This document shows positions 17,410-25,589 of a stretch of DNA of 64,000 nucleotides, piece after piece. The stretch's first letter is position 1; each line of letters begins with the position of its first letter. Position numbers and translations under genes: made by a program. The notes under the pieces are model-generated. The model was not told the DNA's origin and made no database searches. It saw nothing but the letters and a program-made list of their open reading frames with translations. The stretch is from Arthrobacter citreus (lineage in GTDB: Bacteria > Actinomycetota > Actinomycetes > Actinomycetales > Micrococcaceae), in contig NZ_CP151657.1 of the NCBI RefSeq assembly GCF_038405225.1, positions 62,001 to 126,000 on the forward strand, in the 5' to 3' direction.

Positions 17410-18642
17410 ATGCCAGCATCAGCGCAAACCCCGGCATCCGCAGTGAACCTGAAATCCGGTCAGCTCCGAAACCTCATCGTTGCCACCATCGCCTCCACCG
17501 TGGGGTTTTGGGCCTGGACCATCATCGGTCCGCTGTCCAGCCGGTACGCGGCGGGTATGGAGCTGGGGCCCGGACAAACATCCATCCTGGTGGCCATGCC
17601 CATCCTGGTGGGCTCGGTGGCCCGCATCCCGGTCGGCGCGTTGACGGACCGGTACGGCGGGCGGATCATGTTCACCGTCATCCTCGGCGTCACCGCACCG
17701 CTGGTGCTCCTGACGGGCATCGTGGGGCAGCTGGAAAACTTCCCGTTCCTGGTGGTCATCGCGTTTTTCCTGGGCATTGCCGGCACGGTGTTCGCCATCG
17801 GCATTCCGTTCTGCTCAGCCTGGTATGACCGCACCCGCAAGGGTTTCGCCACCGGAGTCTTCGGCGCCGGCATGGTCGGCACCGCAGTGTCGGCGTTCTT
17901 CACGCCGCGTCTGGTCAACGCGGCCGGCTATATGGGCGCGCACATCATCATCGCCGTCGTCGTGGCCGTGATGGCACTGCTGAGCTGGCTCATCCTGCGT
18001 GAGTCTCCCGCATGGAACGCACCCACACAGCCGGTGCTTCCGAAGATCACGCATGCCTTCACGCTGCGGGTCACCTGGCAGCTGTGTTTCCTCTACGGAG
18101 TGGTCTTCGGAGCCTTTGTGGCCTTCTCCAACTACCTGCCCACCTATCTGGGCAACGTTTATGACTACGACGCCACCGCCGCCGGCACCCGCACAGCCGG
18201 GTTTGCCGTCGCCGCCGTCATCGCCCGTCCCATCGGCGGAACCATCGCCGACAAGATCGGACCCAAACTGGTCACCCTGACCTCCCTGGCCGGCACTGTG
18301 GTGCTCGCCATCATCGTTGCCCTCCGTCCGGAGGAGGAACGGGTGTACGGAACCGCGTTCATCCTGATGGCGCTCTTCCTGGGGCTGGGCACCGGCGGCG
18401 TGTTCGCCTGGGTGGGCCGCGCGGCCCCGGCGCAGGACGTGGGAACCATCGGCGGGATCATTGCCGCCGCGGGCGGGCTCGGCGGCTACTTTCCGCCGCT
18501 GGTCATGGGCGCCACGTATGATCCGGCGAACCGCAGTTACTTCGTGGGCCTCATGCTGCTCGCCGCCTTCGCCGCTGTCGCCTTCCTGCTTACCTTTACG
18601 GTCCGCAACGGCGGCAAAGTGGATGAGCGGACCCGCACCTGA
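17410..18642 (+). CDS. narK: Nitrate/nitrite MFS transporter of the NarK family
   Basis: A 410-residue, 12-helix major facilitator protein of the nitrate/nitrite porter family. Recognisable segments are LVGSVARIPVGALTDRYGGR between helices 2 and 3, a Gly-rich stretch FFLGIAGTVFAIGIPFCSAWYDRTRKGFATGVFGAGMVGTA, and IARPIGGTIADKIGPK. It begins 47 bases after narI with AAGGACC upstream, so it is probably part of the nar operon and either imports nitrate or exports nitrite. Which direction cannot be decided from sequence. Confidence 0.92.
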   Translation: MPASAQTPASAVNLKSGQLRNLIVATIASTVGFWAWTIIGPLSSRYAAGMELGPGQTSILVAMPILVGSVARIPVGALTDRYGGRIMFTVILGVTAPLVLLTGIVGQLENFPFLVVIAFFLGIAGTVFAIGIPFCSAWYDRTRKGFATGVFGAGMVGTAVSAFFTPRLVNAAGYMGAHIIIAVVVAVMALLSWLILRESPAWNAPTQPVLPKITHAFTLRVTWQLCFLYGVVFGAFVAFSNYLPTYLGNVYDYDATAAGTRTAGFAVAAVIARPIGGTIADKIGPKLVTLTSLAGTVVLAIIVALRPEEERVYGTAFILMALFLGLGTGGVFAWVGRAAPAQDVGTIGGIIAAAGGLGGYFPPLVMGATYDPANRSYFVGLMLLAAFAAVAFLLTFTVRNGGKVDERTRT

Positions 18643-18795
18643 CCCGCCGGTCCAGCGCCAGCTGCAGGCAAACCCCGGCTACAGCGGGTCGTGCACCCAT
18701 GCGGCAAGCCAGTACGGGGAACCGTTCGGGAGGCCAACCGTGAACTCCACCTCCTTGACGGCAGCAGTATCCCTGCGCAGGAATACAGCTGCGGG

Positions 18796-18801
18796 TAGAG
18801 T
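18796..18801 (+). promoter_or_regulatory. Leaderless promoter -10 of the second histidine phosphatase
   Basis: TAGAGT is followed by six bases and the ATG at 18808, with no Shine-Dalgarno sequence. It marks a new transcription unit after the nar operon. Confidence 0.55.
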
Positions 18802-18807
18802 CGGACA

Positions 18808-19554
18808 ATGGGTGCAATCGAACTGATCCTCATCCGGCACGGTGAAAGCGCGGGGAATGTTGCCGCCACGGCAGCACAGCGCTCCGGAGCCGAAGTTATC
18901 GACATTGGGCTGCGGGACCCGGACGTGCCGCTCAGCGAGGCCGGCGTGGAACAGGCCCGTGCCCTGGGCCGCTGGCTGGCCGGCCTTCCCCCGGAACAGC
19001 ACCCGGAATCCGTGTGGTGTTCGCCGTATTTGAGGGCCCGCCAAACCGCCGAACTCACCACCATGCAGGACCCCGGCACGCCGCAGGACCTGCGGATGGA
19101 CGAGCGGCTGCGGGACCGTGAACTGGGCATCCTGGACCTGCTGACGTCCGCGGGCGTCAACGCCCGGTTCCCGGAGGAGGCGCAGCGCCGCAACTGGCTG
19201 GGGAAGTTCGCCTACCGCCCGCCGGGCGGGGAGTCCTGGGCCGATGTGGCACTGCGGCTGCGGTCGGTGCTGCGCGACATCGATGACGACGAGGACGGCA
19301 AACGGGTGGCCGTGGTTTGCCACGATGCGGTGATCATGCTGATCCGCTACATCTGTGAACGGCTCAGCGAGCAGGAACTGCTGGACATCGCTGCCAGCAC
19401 AAGCGTCCGCAACGCCTCCATCACGCGGCTGGTGCGGCCGTCCGGGCAGGGACGCTGGACCCTGGACAGCTTCAATAATGTGGACCATTTGGAATCCGGC
19501 GGCGCCCCCGTCACCGAGCATGCAGGAGATGAAAACCATGTCCACCCCCGCTGA
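18808..19554 (+). CDS. Histidine phosphatase family protein
   Basis: A 248-residue phosphoglycerate-mutase-like phosphatase. Catalytic RHG is in LILIRHGESAGN (residues about 5-16), the conserved arginine in WCSPYLRARQTAEL, and the second histidine in VAVVCHDAVIMLIRYI. The substrate is unknown. It overlaps the next gene, an NAD(P)HX dehydratase, by 17 bases, so the two are co-transcribed; a role in nucleotide or cofactor repair would fit the pairing but is only a guess. Confidence 0.88.
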   Translation: MGAIELILIRHGESAGNVAATAAQRSGAEVIDIGLRDPDVPLSEAGVEQARALGRWLAGLPPEQHPESVWCSPYLRARQTAELTTMQDPGTPQDLRMDERLRDRELGILDLLTSAGVNARFPEEAQRRNWLGKFAYRPPGGESWADVALRLRSVLRDIDDDEDGKRVAVVCHDAVIMLIRYICERLSEQELLDIAASTSVRNASITRLVRPSGQGRWTLDSFNNVDHLESGGAPVTEHAGDENHVHPR

Positions 19555-20413
19555 AGTTGTCACGCCGGCGCTGCTCAAAAACTGGCAGGTCAACCGCGAG
19601 GCACAGGATAAGTCGGACCGCGGCACTGTCCTGGTGGTCGGCGGAGCGCTGCGTTCCCCGGGAGCGGCCCTGCTCGCCGGACGCGCTGCGCTGCGGGTGG
19701 GCGCGGGACGGCTGACCCTGGCCGTCACCGAGTCGGCGGCAGTGGCAGTGTCGGTTGCGGTGCCGGAATCCGGTTCAGTGCCCCTGCCCGAGGACGACGG
19801 CGTGATCTCCGGCGGGCGGGCAGCGAAAGCGCTCGCTCCGGATCTGGAGACCGCTGACGTTTTGCTGCTTGGACCCGGCCTGGATGACGCCGGGCAAACC
19901 GAGGAGCTGCTCCGGGGGATCAGCCCGCTGCTGAATGATGACGCCGCCGTCGTCCTGGATGCCTATGCGCTGGGGGTGCTGCACGGATTGCCGGAGGTTT
20001 ACCAGCGCTGGGCCGGACGCCTGGTCCTGACGCCAAACCAGAAGGAAGCCGCCCGGTTGCTCGAAACGGACCCGGACGGTGACACCGATACTGAGCAGAC
20101 CGCCGTGGACATCGCCGCGAAATATCAGGCCGTCGTGGCGCTGCACGGGGTGATAGCCGCTCCGGACGGGCGCCGCTGGGTCATTCCCGCCGGCAACTCC
20201 GGGCTGGGCACCTCCGGCTCCGGCGACGTGCTGGCCGGTGCCATCAGCGGTTTCCTGGCCCGCAAGGCTTCCCCGGAACAGGCTGCCTGCTGGGGCACCT
20301 ATCTTCATTCCACCGCCGGAGACCGGCTTTCCGCAGCTCAGGGGCCGCTGAGTTTCCTGGCCGGAGAGCTGCTGGAAGCCATGCCCCGCGTCATGGCGGA
20401 GCTGACCGTCTAA
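19538..20413 (+). CDS. nnrD: ADP-dependent NAD(P)H-hydrate dehydratase
   Basis: A 291-residue ribokinase-like enzyme that dehydrates the damaged cofactor hydrates (S)-NADHX and (S)-NADPHX. Family motifs are GTVLVVGGALRSPGAALLAGRAALRVGAG, LTPNQKEAARLL and the phosphate-binding GNSGLGTSGSGDVLAGAISGFLA. The protein lacks the NnrE epimerase domain fused in many bacteria. ATG 19538 is chosen because GGAG lies at a good distance and the reading frame upstream is out of family. It is probably translated by coupling with the phosphatase. Confidence 0.9.
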   Translation: MSTPAEVVTPALLKNWQVNREAQDKSDRGTVLVVGGALRSPGAALLAGRAALRVGAGRLTLAVTESAAVAVSVAVPESGSVPLPEDDGVISGGRAAKALAPDLETADVLLLGPGLDDAGQTEELLRGISPLLNDDAAVVLDAYALGVLHGLPEVYQRWAGRLVLTPNQKEAARLLETDPDGDTDTEQTAVDIAAKYQAVVALHGVIAAPDGRRWVIPAGNSGLGTSGSGDVLAGAISGFLARKASPEQAACWGTYLHSTAGDRLSAAQGPLSFLAGELLEAMPRVMAELTV

Positions 20414-20424
20414 GAGTGGCAGCC

Positions 20425-21156
20425 ATGACCCGGCCGGCCATTGCGCCGCTGCCCTACACCTTCACCCGCCGGGACGCGTTTGCCGCCGGGTTCTATGTTG
20501 TCTTTGTCCTGATCTTCAGCTACGCACCGGGACTGGGAATCCCCGGCCTGACCCGGCTGATTCCCGACCCGCTGCTGGCGGGCTACGTGGTGAACCTGGC
20601 GTTCTACCTCTCCGCCGGCGCGCTGGCGGCGTGGGCCTCCTGGCGGTATGCCGTCCGTGAAGTCCGCATTCTGGCCACCCGCCCCTGGCTGACCCTGGCC
20701 ATCATCCCCGGCGGCGTCTTTGCGATGCTGCTGCTCACCGTCGTCGTTGCAGCTGTTACCGGACCACCGGAAACCGCAGTAAATCAGGAAGCGGTTGAGG
20801 GGCTGGTTGTCTCCCTGCCCCCGCTGCTGATCATTCCGCTGCTGGTGGTGATTGCACCGTTTGTCGAGGAGTACATTTTCCGCCACCTGCTCATCGGCAA
20901 GCTGAGCAAATACCTCAACATCTGGATTTGCTGCCTGATCTCCCTGCTGCTTTTCGCCGGCATCCACCTTGCAGGCAAGGAGGCTCTGGCGCTGCCCGTG
21001 CTGCTTCCGTATCTCGTCATGGGTGCTGTGCTGGTGGGCGTCTACGTGTGGGCGGGAAACAACTTCATGCTGTCCTACGGGGTCCACGCCGCGAAGAACC
21101 TCCTCGCGGTGATCCTGACCTATGCCATACCGGCGGAATTGCTCCAGCAGGGATAG
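20425..21156 (+). CDS. CPBP family intramembrane glutamic endopeptidase
   Basis: A roughly 243-residue membrane protein of the CAAX protease/bacteriocin-processing (Abi) family. Catalytic motifs are EEYIFRHLLIG (EExxxR), the histidine in AGIHLAG and GVHAAKNLL near the C terminus. About seven hydrophobic helices are visible. Its substrate is unknown. It starts only 11 bases after the dehydratase stop (or 2 bases if GTG 20416 is used), so it is the last gene of that operon. Confidence 0.85.
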   Translation: MTRPAIAPLPYTFTRRDAFAAGFYVVFVLIFSYAPGLGIPGLTRLIPDPLLAGYVVNLAFYLSAGALAAWASWRYAVREVRILATRPWLTLAIIPGGVFAMLLLTVVVAAVTGPPETAVNQEAVEGLVVSLPPLLIIPLLVVIAPFVEEYIFRHLLIGKLSKYLNIWICCLISLLLFAGIHLAGKEALALPVLLPYLVMGAVLVGVYVWAGNNFMLSYGVHAAKNLLAVILTYAIPAELLQQG

Positions 21157-21189
21157 GCATTGCAGCAGGGCTACGGTCTTGCGTCAACG

Positions 21190-21627
21190 CTAGGCGATGC
21201 AGAACTCGTTGCCCTCGGGATCGGCCATGGTGTACCAGGAGGACGGCCCCTGCTCGGCGCTGTACAGGAAGGTGGCACCCCGCGCCTCGAGCTCCGCGCG
21301 CATAACGTCCTTATCAGCCCCGTTCAGGTGGATGTCCAAGTGGATCCGATCCTTGGCCGTTTTGGGTTCGGGCACGGGCTGGAACAGGATGCGCAGGCGT
21401 TCCGGGGAGCCCACTTCGCTCTGCCGGCAAATCGCAGCACCGTCGCGCCACCGGCGCTCCCCGTTGTGGTTGATCAGCAAGTCCGGACCAATCGTCCCGT
21501 CCGCGAGCAGTGAGTCAATCAGCGCCTGGTCCAGGGGTTCAGGAACCCAGCCCAGGGTTTCGGCCCACCAGTCGGCCTGGGAATGGGCATCGGTGCAGTC
21601 AACACAAATCTGAATATTGAAGGTCAT
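21190..21627 (-). CDS. VOC family protein (glyoxalase-like domain)
   Basis: A 145-residue protein with the two beta-alpha-beta-beta-beta halves of the vicinal oxygen chelate fold: NIQICVDCTDAHSQADWWAETLGW at the start and RIHLDIHLNGADKDVMRAELEARGA to MADPEGNEFCIA at the end. This is the glyoxalase-like subfamily widespread in actinobacteria; metal ligands are not obvious, so catalysis is doubtful and ligand binding is possible. The ATG follows TAGGCT by seven bases and looks leaderless. It converges on the CPBP gene. Confidence 0.85.
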   Translation of the reverse strand: MTFNIQICVDCTDAHSQADWWAETLGWVPEPLDQALIDSLLADGTIGPDLLINHNGERRWRDGAAICRQSEVGSPERLRILFQPVPEPKTAKDRIHLDIHLNGADKDVMRAELEARGATFLYSAEQGPSSWYTMADPEGNEFCIA

Positions 21628-21634
21628 GATCAGG

Positions 21635-21640
21635 AGCCTA
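21635..21640 (-). promoter_or_regulatory. Leaderless promoter -10 of the VOC gene
   Basis: On the minus strand TAGGCT is followed by seven bases and ATG at 21627. No other translation signal is present. Confidence 0.55.
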
Positions 21641-21777
21641 GCTCCCGCACTTCAGCCGGCTCCCAGCACTGCGGACAGATGCCGTCCGCAACGGTGTCTC
21701 CGCCGGATCCTGACGACGTCGGTCGGCGAAAATATTGACCGCGCGGCACCACCGTGCCATTGTTTGAGGACGCAGTT

Positions 21778-21799
21778 TTAGAACGAACGGTCAGTAAAT
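21778..21799 (+). promoter_or_regulatory. PaaR-type operator upstream of the thiolase operon
   Basis: TTAGAACG-AA-CGGTCAGT fits half of the palindrome ACTGACCG-NN-CGGTCAGT perfectly and the other half at four of eight positions. The 19-base string GAACGAACGGTCAGTAAAT (21781-21799) is repeated exactly upstream of paaA. It lies 55 bases before the thiolase ATG, in promoter position. Confidence 0.8.
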
Positions 21800-21853
21800 A
21801 GCGCCGTGCCGGACAGCAAAGCCCGCCGCGCAGCATCAACAGTGGGAGCAGAC

Positions 21854-23068
21854 ATGGCTGAAGCGTTTCTTGTGGGCGGAGTGCGGACTCCGGTCGGCCG
21901 GTATGGCGGCGCACTGTCCAGCGTCCGCCCCGACGACCTCGCAGCCCTGACGCTGCGGGAACTGGTCGCCCGCGAAGGGCTGGACCCCGCCGTCGTCGAC
22001 GAAGTGATCCTTGGCAACGCCAACGGTGCCGGCGAGGAGAACCGCAACGTGGCGCGCATGGCGGCTCTGCTGGCCGGCTTTCCCACTGAGATTCCGGGCA
22101 TCACGGTCAACCGGCTGTGCGCTTCGGGCCTGTCCGCAATCATCATGGCCTCGCACATGATCAAGTCCGGTGCGGCCGACATTGTCATTGCCGGCGGCAC
22201 CGAATCCATGAGCCGTGCCCCCTGGGTCACCGAAAAACCCACCACGGCGTTCGCCAAGCCCGGGGACACCTTCGACACCTCCATCGGCTGGCGCTTCGCC
22301 AATAAACACTTCACCTCCGGCGAGCTGTCCCGTGACGGCAAAATGACGTACTCCATGCCGGAAACGGCAGAAGAGCTGGCTGCCGTGGACGGCATTTCCC
22401 GGGAGGATGCGGATGCGTTTGCCGTGCGCTCCCACCACAACGCCATCGCCGCCACCGCAGCCGGGCGGTTCAAGGACGAGATTGTTCCGGTCACGGTTCC
22501 GGGACGCAAAGGCGACACCACCGTGGTGGACACCGACGAAGGCCCGCGTGAGGGCACCACCCCCGAAGTCCTGGCCAAGCTGCGTCCGGTGGTCCGCTCC
22601 GGCGGCATCGTCACCGCGGGGAATTCCAGTTCCCTGAACGACGGCGCCTCCGCCGTCATCGTGGCTTCGGAGCGTGCCATCCGCGACTACGGGCTGACCG
22701 CCCGTGCCCGGATTGTAGACGGCGCGTCGGCCGGAGTTCCGCCGGAAATCATGGGCATCGGCCCGGTGCCGGCCACGCAGAAGGTCCTTGCCCGCAGCGG
22801 CGTGCGGCTTGCCGACGTCGGCGCCTTTGAACTGAATGAAGCCTTCGCCACCCAGTCCCTGGCCTGCATCCGCCGCCTGGGCGTGAACGAGGACATCGTG
22901 AACAGCGACGGCGGAGCCATTGCCCTGGGCCATCCGCTCGGTTCCTCCGGATCACGGATTGCCATCACGCTGCTGAACCGGATGGAGCGTGAGGGTGCTT
23001 CCCGCGGTATCGCCACAATGTGTGTCGGTGTCGGCCAGGGAACCGCCATGCTGATCGAGGCCGTCTAG
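21854..23068 (+). CDS. paaJ: Acetyl-CoA acyltransferase / 3-oxoadipyl-CoA thiolase
   Basis: A 404-residue thiolase. In phenylacetate breakdown PaaJ cleaves both 3-oxo-5,6-dehydrosuberyl-CoA and 3-oxoadipyl-CoA with CoA. Catalytic residues are visible: nucleophilic Cys in NRLCASGLSAI, His in GGAIALGHPLGSSG and the C-terminal Cys in ATMCVGVGQG; NEAFATQSLAC is also conserved. ATG 21854 has GGGAG upstream; the GTG at 21806 lies too near the operator. It starts an operon with a hydratase and a dehydrogenase. The symbol rests on the paa-type operator and neighbours; a general thiolase is possible. Confidence 0.88.
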   Translation: MAEAFLVGGVRTPVGRYGGALSSVRPDDLAALTLRELVAREGLDPAVVDEVILGNANGAGEENRNVARMAALLAGFPTEIPGITVNRLCASGLSAIIMASHMIKSGAADIVIAGGTESMSRAPWVTEKPTTAFAKPGDTFDTSIGWRFANKHFTSGELSRDGKMTYSMPETAEELAAVDGISREDADAFAVRSHHNAIAATAAGRFKDEIVPVTVPGRKGDTTVVDTDEGPREGTTPEVLAKLRPVVRSGGIVTAGNSSSLNDGASAVIVASERAIRDYGLTARARIVDGASAGVPPEIMGIGPVPATQKVLARSGVRLADVGAFELNEAFATQSLACIRRLGVNEDIVNSDGGAIALGHPLGSSGSRIAITLLNRMEREGASRGIATMCVGVGQGTAMLIEAV

Positions 23069-23827
23069 GTGGGCGCCGATTACAGTTCGTTCACCACCCT
23101 GCAGGTCACCGAGGGCAAGGACCGCGTCACAGCCCTCCTGAACCGGCCCGAGGTCCGCAACGCCATCGACGCCGCCATGGCCGAGGAACTGCACCAGCTG
23201 TGCGCCGGACTGGAGGAGAACCCCCGGATCCTGATTCTGACCGGCAGCGACGGGGTGTTCGCCTCCGGCGCTGACATCGCCCAGCTGCGCGAACGCCGCC
23301 GTGACGACGCCCTGCGCGGAATCAATTCCAGCGTTTTCGCCCGCATAGCCAAGCTGCCCATGCCCGTAATCGCTGCCCTGGACGGCTACGCCCTGGGCGG
23401 GGGAGCGGAACTGGCCTTCGCCGCGGACTTTCGGATCGGCACCCCGCGGCTGAAAATCGGCAACCCGGAAACATCGCTGGGCATCATGGCCGCCGCCGGC
23501 GCCACGTGGCGGCTGAAGGAACTGGTGGGCGAGCCGCTGGCCAAGGAAATCCTGCTGGCCGGCCGGATCCTCACCGGCGACGAGGCACTGGCCGTGCGCC
23601 TGGTCACGGAACTTGCAGACCCGGAGCACCTGCTCGACGCCGCCCATGCCCTGGCCGACCGCATCGCCCGCCAGGATCCACTGGCGGTACGGATCACGAA
23701 AGCCGTGTTTGCGGCACCGGCGGAGGCCCATCCCATGATCGACACCCTGGCCCAGGGAATCCTCTTCGAATCCGCCGCCAAGTTCGACCGCATGTCAGCC
23801 TTCCTCGAGCGGAAAAACAAGCCATGA
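23069..23827 (+). CDS. paaF: Enoyl-CoA hydratase/isomerase, PaaF-like
   Basis: A 252-residue crotonase-fold enzyme. Motifs are LNRPEVRNAID, the oxyanion segments ASGADIAQLRERR and LDGYALGGGAELAFAADFRIG, and the C-terminal AKFDRMSAFLERKNKP. The GTG start follows the thiolase stop with no gap. Its probable role is hydration of 2,3-dehydroadipyl-CoA in the lower phenylacetate pathway. Assignment as PaaF rather than another hydratase depends on context. Confidence 0.85.
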   Translation: MGADYSSFTTLQVTEGKDRVTALLNRPEVRNAIDAAMAEELHQLCAGLEENPRILILTGSDGVFASGADIAQLRERRRDDALRGINSSVFARIAKLPMPVIAALDGYALGGGAELAFAADFRIGTPRLKIGNPETSLGIMAAAGATWRLKELVGEPLAKEILLAGRILTGDEALAVRLVTELADPEHLLDAAHALADRIARQDPLAVRITKAVFAAPAEAHPMIDTLAQGILFESAAKFDRMSAFLERKNKP

Positions 23828-24672
23828 CAGTTCCCTCCAGGGTGGGAGTGCTCGGCGGCGGACGCATGGGGGCGGGCATCGCCCATGCCTTCTGCACGGC
23901 CGGTTCGCGGGTGACGGTGGTGGAGCGCGACGACGACGCCGCTGCCGCCGCCTTTGAGCGCGTCGCCGGCAACCTGGCCAAAAGCGTGGACCGGGGAACG
24001 GTTGCCGAATCCCTGGCGGACCTTACGGCCCGCCTGTCCGTCTCCACGGACTACGCTGACTTTGCCGGCTGTGACCTCGTGGTGGAGGCCGTGCCCGAGG
24101 ATTTCAGCCTCAAGGCCGAGGCGCTGACAGCCGTGGAGTACCAGGTGGCCCCCGGCGCCTGGCTGGCCTCGAACACCTCCTCGCTGTCCATCGCCGAACT
24201 CGCCGGTAAACTGCGGCGCCCGGAACGGTTCTGCGGACTGCACTTCTTCAATCCGGTCCCGGCTTCCGAACTGATCGAGGTGGTGCTCGGGCCGCAGACC
24301 TCCGTGGAACTGGCCGACGCCGCCTCCACCTGGGTTCGGGAGCTGGGCAAGACGCCCGTCGTCGTGCAGGACGCTCCGGGCTTCGCCAGTTCCCGGCTGG
24401 GGGTGACCATCGCGCTGGAGGCCATGCGGATGGTGGAGGACGGCGTCGCGTCTGCCGAGGACATCGACGCCGCCATGGTGCTGGGCTACAGGCACCCCAC
24501 CGGACCGCTGCGGACCACCGACATTGTGGGCCTGGACGTGCGCCTGGGCATCGCGGAGTATCTCGCCTCCACCCTCGGCCCCCGGTTCGAGCCGCCGCAG
24601 ATCCTGCGGGACAAGGTGGCCCGCGGCGAACTCGGCCGCAAATCCGGCAAGGGTTTTTTCGACTGGCAGTGA
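23824..24672 (+). CDS. paaH: 3-Hydroxyacyl-CoA dehydrogenase, PaaH-like
   Basis: A 282-residue NAD-dependent dehydrogenase with an N-terminal Rossmann motif (VGVLGGGRMGAGIAHAFC) and the substrate region NTSSLSIAELAGKLRRPERFCGLHFFNPVPASELIEVV that carries the catalytic His/Glu pair. It lacks the second C-terminal domain of E. coli PaaH (475 residues) and resembles the short Hbd type. It overlaps the hydratase by four bases (ATGA). The likely reaction is 3-hydroxyadipyl-CoA to 3-oxoadipyl-CoA, feeding the thiolase encoded first in the operon. Confidence 0.87.
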   Translation: MTVPSRVGVLGGGRMGAGIAHAFCTAGSRVTVVERDDDAAAAAFERVAGNLAKSVDRGTVAESLADLTARLSVSTDYADFAGCDLVVEAVPEDFSLKAEALTAVEYQVAPGAWLASNTSSLSIAELAGKLRRPERFCGLHFFNPVPASELIEVVLGPQTSVELADAASTWVRELGKTPVVVQDAPGFASSRLGVTIALEAMRMVEDGVASAEDIDAAMVLGYRHPTGPLRTTDIVGLDVRLGIAEYLASTLGPRFEPPQILRDKVARGELGRKSGKGFFDWQ

Positions 24673-24673
24673 G

Positions 24674-25486
24674 CTAGCTGAGCTGGGCGCGCGTGACCGG
24701 CTGCTGCAGCTCGGTCACCCAATCCGACTGGTCCTCGGACACCGCCCGCACGTACAGCTCCCGGCAGGGACCAGACGGGGTGAACCCGCGGGCGAAAATC
24801 TCAGCGTGCACGGCCTGCCAGCTCTCGGCTATGCGTTCCATGGACCCCAGATGCACACCGCACAGGGCTGTCTCGACGGCCGGCAGCTGGACCGCTTCCA
24901 CGCCGTCCGGCACTTCTCCGGTATAGGCATATCCGGCGAGGATCCGCAGGCCGTCTTCGCCCGCGTCGTACTGTGCCACCGGAGTGTCCAGCGGCGCACC
25001 GGTGGGCCCCAGTGCGGCGGCAACGGCGTCAAAGAGTGGGCCGACGACGCCGGGGACCTCGGGCTGCTCGGACACCACCGCGGTGCGGGCGGCGAGCCGG
25101 AGGGCGGGCAGGGACTTCTGGATGACTTCGATCTGTGACATGGCATGTTCCTTTTCAATGAGGTGGAGCCTGCGTTCCACGTCGATGAGCCTGGCGGCAG
25201 CTGTCCGCTGTTCCTCCTCCACCTCGGCGCGGCGAATCCGCAGCAGAAGGGCGAGGCGCTCCGCGTTGACACCGGACTCGAGCATGGACGCAGTGTCTTC
25301 CAGTCCGAAGCCAAGCTGACGAAGTGCAACAATCCGGTGCAGCCTCTCCAACTGCGACGGATCGTAGGAGCGGTAGCCGCTGAACTCGTCCACGTGGGCG
25401 GGAACGAGCAGGCCGGCGGCGTCCCAGTGCCGCAGCATGCGGTGGGTCACCTGGCCGATCTGCGCGAATGCTCCGATGGATAACAT
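24674..25486 (-). CDS. MerR family transcriptional regulator with effector-binding domain
   Basis: A 270-residue regulator. Residues about 2-70 form the MerR helix-turn-helix and wing (SIGAFAQIGQVTHRMLRHWDAAGLL, GYRSYDPSQLERL), residues about 75-115 a coiled-coil dimerisation helix, and the remainder a GyrI-like effector-binding domain, as in BmrR-type drug sensors. The ATG has GGGAGAAC upstream. Its own promoter region contains a CTGnCACnGTGnCAG palindrome directly downstream of TTGACC. It converges on the dehydrogenase gene with only one base between stops. Confidence 0.88.
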   Translation of the reverse strand: MLSIGAFAQIGQVTHRMLRHWDAAGLLVPAHVDEFSGYRSYDPSQLERLHRIVALRQLGFGLEDTASMLESGVNAERLALLLRIRRAEVEEEQRTAAARLIDVERRLHLIEKEHAMSQIEVIQKSLPALRLAARTAVVSEQPEVPGVVGPLFDAVAAALGPTGAPLDTPVAQYDAGEDGLRILAGYAYTGEVPDGVEAVQLPAVETALCGVHLGSMERIAESWQAVHAEIFARGFTPSGPCRELYVRAVSEDQSDWVTELQQPVTRAQLS

Positions 25487-25502
25487 GCTTCAGTTCTCCC
25501 GT

Positions 25503-25554
25503 CTGCCACAGTGTCAGGGTCAAGACTGTTCGGAATCAAGCTTGTCAGGCTCAA
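25503..25554 (-). promoter_or_regulatory. MerR-type operator region with phased repeats
   Basis: Reading the minus strand, TTGACC (25518-25523) is followed by the perfect interrupted palindrome CTGnCACnGTGnCAG (25503-25517). This is the layout of MerR-controlled promoters, where the operator fills a long spacer. A 12-base near copy, TTGAGCCTGACA, lies 31 bases upstream of TTGACCCTGACA (complement at 25543-25554 and 25512-25523), that is, about three helical turns. Autoregulation is inferred. Confidence 0.6.
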
Positions 25555-25577
25555 GTATCGCTGGGCCGGGTTCGGCC

Positions 25578-25583
25578 TAGGCT
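25578..25583 (+). promoter_or_regulatory. Leaderless promoter -10 of the tyrosine phosphatase gene
   Basis: TAGGCT followed by six bases and the ATG at 25590, without a Shine-Dalgarno sequence. It is divergent from the MerR gene and only about 25 bases from the outer repeat of its operator region, so the MerR protein could affect it. Confidence 0.6.
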
Positions 25584-25589
25584 GGAAGC

